Positions 5,953-9,399 of a stretch of DNA of 9,399 bases are shown one piece after another (positions within the stretch are counted from its first letter, which is position 1; every line of letters begins with the position of its first letter). Location of the stretch: contig FR894058.1 of assembly GCA_000434115.1 (NCBI GenBank), positions 4,951 to 14,349 on the forward strand. The letters are read 5' to 3'. The notes beneath the pieces are model-generated. The model saw nothing but the letters and a program-made list of their open reading frames with translations. It was not told where the DNA came from and ran no database searches. Source of the stretch: Roseburia sp. CAG:309. Its GTDB lineage: Bacteria; Bacillota; Clostridia; Lachnospirales; Lachnospiraceae. A program made the position numbers and the translations under genes.

Positions 5953-6906
5953 ATGCAGATAGCAGAAGTAAAAGAAAGAGCAGAGAAGATCTGCGACAAT
6001 ATGGAGCAGGTGATCGTAGGAAAGAGGACGCAGATAAAATATGTTCTTGCTGCCTTTTTGGCAGGTGGCAATGTTTTATTGGAAGATGTGCCGGGAACCG
6101 GAAAAACGATGCTGTCAAAAAGTCTGGCAGCTTCTTTTGATATGGAGTTTGGACGAATCCAGTTTACCCCGGATCTATTGCCATCGGATGTGACCGGGGT
6201 CAATTTTTTTGATCCGCAGAAAAATCAGTTCGAATTTCGAAAAGGCCCGGTGTTTACCAATATTTTACTGGGAGACGAAATTAACCGTGCGACACCCCGT
6301 ACCCAATCGAGTTTGCTGGAATGTATGGAGGAGCACCAGGTAACGGTGGATGGCGAGACGATGCCGCTCAATGAGCCGTTTTTTGTCATTGCGACACAAA
6401 ACCCGGTGGAGATGGCAGGTACGTTTCCATTGCCGCAGGCGCAGTTGGACCGTTTTATGATTCAGTTATCGCTTGGGTATCCGGAAGAGGAAGCAGAATT
6501 GGATTTATTGGAACGTTATGTGAAAAAAGGAAATACGCTGTCGAGCTTGCAGGCGGTATGTGATGCGCAGACGCTGCTGGAGATGCGGCAGGCGTGTGAG
6601 CAGGTGACTGTACATAGAAGTATTTTGGAATATGCGAGAAATATCGCCAAACGAACCCGCGAGGAAAAGAAACTGGCACTGGGAGTCAGTACTCGTGGAG
6701 TGATCGCGTTAATCTCTATGGCACGTGCGTATGCGGCAGTGTGCGGAGAAGAATTTGTGACACCGGACCGGATCAAAGAACTGGCGCCGCTTGTATATGC
6801 GCATCGTATTATCAGTGAAGATCCGTTTTTAACACAGCGTACGACAAAAGATGTGATGAGAGATTTGATCAAGGCAGTGGAAGTGCCGACGGAGGATGTT
6901 TTATAG
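5953..6906 (+). CDS. MoxR-family AAA+ ATPase
   Basis: A 317-residue cytoplasmic ATPase of the MoxR family (AAA_3 plus C-terminal lid domain). Visible motifs are Walker A (PGTGKT, 47-52), Walker B (LLGDEINRA, 105-113, with D108 and E109), sensor 1 (IATQNP, 146-151) and the PLPQAQLDRFM stretch. The helical lid follows from about residue 175. MoxR proteins act as chaperone-like ATPases that help fold or activate partner proteins, and typically sit beside a DUF58 gene, as here. The length is usual for the family. ATG 5953 is preceded by GGGAGG. The DUF58 start follows the stop by two bases, so the products are probably made together. What is activated in this organism is not known. Confidence 0.93.
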   Translation: MQIAEVKERAEKICDNMEQVIVGKRTQIKYVLAAFLAGGNVLLEDVPGTGKTMLSKSLAASFDMEFGRIQFTPDLLPSDVTGVNFFDPQKNQFEFRKGPVFTNILLGDEINRATPRTQSSLLECMEEHQVTVDGETMPLNEPFFVIATQNPVEMAGTFPLPQAQLDRFMIQLSLGYPEEEAELDLLERYVKKGNTLSSLQAVCDAQTLLEMRQACEQVTVHRSILEYARNIAKRTREEKKLALGVSTRGVIALISMARAYAAVCGEEFVTPDRIKELAPLVYAHRIISEDPFLTQRTTKDVMRDLIKAVEVPTEDVL

Positions 6907-6908
6907 GA

Positions 6909-8027
6909 ATGGGCTCAGTAATTTTTGTAGCCGGCGTGACAATGGCGGTTCTGGTCCTCTGGGTCAATATCATTTCTCTACGATTTGGAAAAACCTGGAA
7001 AGAAGGATTTGGAGTAGAACTTTCCTTTTCGCAGGAACAGGCAGCAGAGGGCGAGCCGGTGTATCTGTTTGAGACGATTATGAATGATAAAAAACAGGCA
7101 TTGCCGGCAGTCAGTGTAAAATTTAAGACTTCGCGTTATCTGAAATTTGCAGATGAGGCAGGGGGAATGGTTTCCGACTACTATTACCGCAATGACGTAC
7201 TTAGTGTTCAAGGGTATGAAAAAGTGCGGCGCAGTTGTCGGTTTGTTTGCATGCGCCGAGGAGAATATGAGGTCAATGAGGCAGAACTGGTCGTGCAGGA
7301 TCCGTTTTTGCTGCGCCAATACGTCGAAAAATCCGAGGTGTCGACCAAATTGATCGTGTATCCGTCATTTGTGTCAGCGCAGCGGCTGCTTCCGGTGTTT
7401 AACCGCAGTATCGGCGAGATGATGACAAAGCGGCCGGTATTTGAAGATCCTTTTGAATATGTAGGAGTCCGCGAGTATATGCCGGGAGATTCGATGAACC
7501 GGATTCATTGGAAAGTGTCCGCAAAACAGGGAAAATGGCAGGTAAAGACGAGCGCGTACAAAGCGGGAAGCCCGGTTACGATTTTAGTAAATCTGGAGTC
7601 GCCCGGCGTATTTGTCAATGAAACGGCGATGGAGGAGAGTATTCGGCTGGCGTATTCACTCGTTTGGCTGTTTGAGGAGCACGGCATCGCCACGACGCTG
7701 ATCGCCAATGGGGAAACCGGATGTCACGTGGAAGGCTTGGGAAGAGCGCACCTTGGCAATGTGCGGAAAACGCTTGCCTGCATTTCTTATAAAACCAATT
7801 GCAAGAAGGGTGCTGCGATGCTGAAAAAAGAGTGGGAAACCGGCGATGATGCGTCGTATCTTTTTGTTATCTCGGCAACAGCAAAAGAAGAAATTCAGGA
7901 AGAAATCGAAAAAATTCATAGACGCGGACGTGAAATGACATGGATTCTGCCGATTGCAGGCGGAGAAGATGAGAGCAGCAAAATTCATTCCACTGTGCGA
8001 AAAGATTGTGTTTTATGGAAATGCTGA
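6909..8027 (+). CDS. DUF58 domain-containing protein, MoxR partner
   Basis: A 372-residue protein with one or two N-terminal membrane segments (about 4-24), a beta-rich region of about 35-150, and the DUF58 core. Its signature REYMPGDSMNRIHWKVSA is at about 188-205, the best-conserved stretch of the family, and is followed by a von Willebrand A-like fold region (about 221-350: TILVNLES, LAYSLVWLFEEHG). It resembles the membrane-anchored DUF58 proteins encoded directly after MoxR in many bacteria. The ATG follows the MoxR stop by two bases; GGAGG at 6892-6896, inside the moxR end, can serve as ribosome binding site. No complete metal-binding DxSxS motif is seen in the vWA-like part, so its role as a metal-binding adaptor is uncertain. 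Function is unknown beyond partnership with MoxR. Confidence 0.88.
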   Translation: MGSVIFVAGVTMAVLVLWVNIISLRFGKTWKEGFGVELSFSQEQAAEGEPVYLFETIMNDKKQALPAVSVKFKTSRYLKFADEAGGMVSDYYYRNDVLSVQGYEKVRRSCRFVCMRRGEYEVNEAELVVQDPFLLRQYVEKSEVSTKLIVYPSFVSAQRLLPVFNRSIGEMMTKRPVFEDPFEYVGVREYMPGDSMNRIHWKVSAKQGKWQVKTSAYKAGSPVTILVNLESPGVFVNETAMEESIRLAYSLVWLFEEHGIATTLIANGETGCHVEGLGRAHLGNVRKTLACISYKTNCKKGAAMLKKEWETGDDASYLFVISATAKEEIQEEIEKIHRRGREMTWILPIAGGEDESSKIHSTVRKDCVLWKC

Positions 8028-8049
8028 CAGAGATTGGAAGGGGAGAAAC

Positions 8050-9132
8050 ATGGATAAAAAACATTTATATAATGTGCTTGTATTTTTATACTATTATCTG
8101 ATCGCTGCCTATGTAGCGGTGTACTACAGTTGTGCTTCCGGCGGGACGAAGAAAGGTCTTATAATGTTCGGAATCTGCGCGCTGCTCGGCATTATCTGGA
8201 TTGCCTATAAATGGAAACATAAGAGTGTCAAAGAAGAAGCACAGAAAAATGAAAAAACTTGTCACAGCATCGTCCTTGTGGCGGCAATGGCATTTACCAT
8301 CGCAATGGAAGTCGTAATGCCGGAAAATGAATGGTATATTGAGCGCAATACGATGGTTTCCTGGATCTTGTGGTTTGGACTGCTTTTACTGGCATTTATT
8401 GTAAAACTGTATGCGGATTATTTTAATCAGAAATATCTGCTTTTGTACGCCAATCAGGCTGCTTCCCGGCAAATGATCGGACGGTTTGAGAAAAATGTGA
8501 AGCAGGCATTGCGTAAGAAACTGATTGCATTTGGAATTTTTTTGATTGTTATGTTTACCATCGGTGTATCCATACAAGAGGTTCCCTCAGAGGAAACGAA
8601 AGTGGAGCAGAAGGAACAAAAAACACAAGGGAAAACGCAGAAAATCAGGATAAAAGCAAATAGGAAAAAGCCTCCACAGCCATCCCAAAAGAAGGAAGAG
8701 AATAAATTAAAACTTCTTCTTTTGCAATTTTTACTGCGGGCAGTAACGGTACTTTTGCTAGTAATATTTGTCATAGCAGCTTTGCTGGTCCTTTACCTTG
8801 TGATACGAAAACTGCTTGGGACACGTCTGCCGAGATTTGAAAAGGTGGAGAACCAGACGGTACCCGAAGAAGTCGGCGTGGATGTCTTTGAGCGTCTCGT
8901 GCCGAAAAAGAGAGAGCAGACTGCGTGGGGCAAAGACAATAACAGCCGGATCCGCCGTCTGTTTGTAAAAACGGTAAAAAAGAAAGCCAAAGGGAAAGTT
9001 TCGAAAACGCTGTCGGCACGGGAGATGGCAGCAGAATATGAGATTGAAAATCCGTTGTTGGTTTCGCTGTATGAAAAGGCAAGATACAGCGGAAAACAGT
9101 GCAGCGATGAAGAGACTACGAGTGTAGAATAG
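8050..9132 (+). CDS. Multipass membrane protein with DUF4129-like C-terminal tail
   Basis: A 360-residue protein of unknown function. Predicted membrane segments lie near 7-27, 35-53, 74-91, 104-122, 157-175 and 222-252. Segments five and six are joined by a hydrophilic, Lys/Gln/Glu-rich loop (about 176-219). The last 108 residues are basic and probably cytoplasmic; NSRIRRLFVKTVKKKAK (298-314), LSAREMAAEY (321-330) and SLYEKARYSG (339-348) resemble the DUF4129 tail that ends many transglutaminase-like proteins of MoxR operons (arginine/tyrosine-rich helix, T/S-x-x-E-x-A, YExARYS). No transglutaminase Cys-His-Asp domain is visible, so this is at most the membrane and tail part of that protein class. 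ATG 8050 has GGGGAG seven bases upstream and lies 22 bases after DUF58. An in-frame ATG at 7954 is rejected because it falls inside the DUF58 gene without a ribosome binding site. It probably acts with DUF58 and MoxR at the membrane. Confidence 0.75.
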   Translation: MDKKHLYNVLVFLYYYLIAAYVAVYYSCASGGTKKGLIMFGICALLGIIWIAYKWKHKSVKEEAQKNEKTCHSIVLVAAMAFTIAMEVVMPENEWYIERNTMVSWILWFGLLLLAFIVKLYADYFNQKYLLLYANQAASRQMIGRFEKNVKQALRKKLIAFGIFLIVMFTIGVSIQEVPSEETKVEQKEQKTQGKTQKIRIKANRKKPPQPSQKKEENKLKLLLLQFLLRAVTVLLLVIFVIAALLVLYLVIRKLLGTRLPRFEKVENQTVPEEVGVDVFERLVPKKREQTAWGKDNNSRIRRLFVKTVKKKAKGKVSKTLSAREMAAEYEIENPLLVSLYEKARYSGKQCSDEETTSVE

Positions 9133-9198
9133 GGCTAGGTGCATGAATATATGATTTCGTGAAAAAAGTAGAAAAGTACAAGAAAGTGGGATGTGAAC

Positions 9199-9399
9199 AT
9201 GAGTTTGGAATTGAAAGTTGCAATTTGTGATGATGAAAAGTATTATAGAGAATATTTACAAAAATTTATTATGGACTATTTTGAAAATAAGGATATCAAG
9301 ATTGTTATTAACCTTTTTTCAAACGGTAGTGAATTTTGTGCGGATAAGAGTAATTTTCAGAAATACGACATTATATTCTTAGATATTGAAATGGATAAA
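9199..9399 (+). CDS. Response-regulator receiver domain protein (partial, 3' end outside window)
   Basis: Only the first 67 codons are present. They form the start of a receiver domain: the acidic pair in AICDDEKYY (D11, D12) and the phosphoacceptor aspartate D62 in IIFLDIEMD, at the expected separation. This style (VAICDDE...LDIEM) is typical of LytTR/AgrA-type regulators, but the DNA-binding domain lies outside the window, so the output class is inference. The ATG at 9199 is preceded only by a weak GTGGG. The preceding 66 bases (9133-9198) hold no clear terminator; a TATGAT at 9150-9155 could be a -10 but lacks a good -35. The gene is visibly richer in A/T than the preceding operon, so it is likely a separate unit, probably paired with a sensor kinase to the right. 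Confidence 0.85.
   Translation, partial: MSLELKVAICDDEKYYREYLQKFIMDYFENKDIKIVINLFSNGSEFCADKSNFQKYDIIFLDIEMDK

Noticed and set aside
7954..8049. Upstream start for the last membrane protein at 7954
   Set aside because: It would overlap the DUF58 coding end by 74 bases and lacks a ribosome binding site, while 8050 has GGGGAG and begins directly before the first membrane segment.
8758..9144. 128-codon open frame on the minus strand opposite the DUF4129-like gene
   Set aside because: It is antisense to a continuous coding frame with a good ribosome binding site. No recognisable domain is present.
1..9399. CRISPR array, tRNA, insertion-sequence ends or phage attachment site
   Set aside because: I saw no spaced repeats, cloverleaf-like segments, transposase frames or long terminal inverted repeats on either strand.

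Overview
The window looks like chromosome of an endospore-forming, low-to-mid-GC Gram-positive of the class Clostridia, most likely a Lachnospiraceae-type gut bacterium. The reasons are the spoVAA-spoVAB-spoVAC genes, strong GGAGG ribosome binding sites, TTG starts, and the style of the CDP-alcohol phosphotransferase and UppP sequences. The genus assignment is inference; no rRNA or other marker is present. I see no tRNA, rRNA, CRISPR array, insertion sequence or prophage gene.

Left part, minus strand (1-2192): a compact lipid operon read leftwards from a promoter near 2192. It runs PAP2/Aur1-like membrane phosphatase, then a flippase-like UPF0104/LPG-synthase-TM protein (ATGA overlap), then a CDP-alcohol phosphatidyltransferase (PssA type) that leaves the window. 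Together they suggest membrane lipid head-group synthesis or remodelling. Reading rightwards from the same intergenic region is uppP, undecaprenyl-diphosphatase, the lipid-carrier recycling enzyme of wall synthesis. Its reading frame is broken at a G10T7 tract followed by about 22 extra bases. uppP ends at a clear hairpin terminator that also serves the convergent gene.

Middle (3184-5480): a minus-strand Amidase_3 cell-wall amidase without a signal peptide, then a divergent spoVAA-spoVAB-spoVAC run. These encode membrane proteins of the spore inner membrane involved in dipicolinic acid (Ca-DPA) movement. spoVAD and spoVAE do not follow, which is unusual.

Right part (5486-9132): a new transcription unit begins with a good vegetative promoter and encodes a small hotdog-fold thioesterase (TTG start), a MoxR AAA+ ATPase, a DUF58 protein and a six-segment membrane protein whose tail resembles DUF4129. 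This is the widespread MoxR-DUF58 module, here without a visible transglutaminase. The window closes with the first 67 codons of an A/T-richer response-regulator gene.

Most of this is ordinary core genome. The items most worth a second look are the uppP lesion, the shortened spoVA operon and the Aur1-like phosphatase/flippase/phosphotransferase cassette. I did not find a convincing wholly new system.
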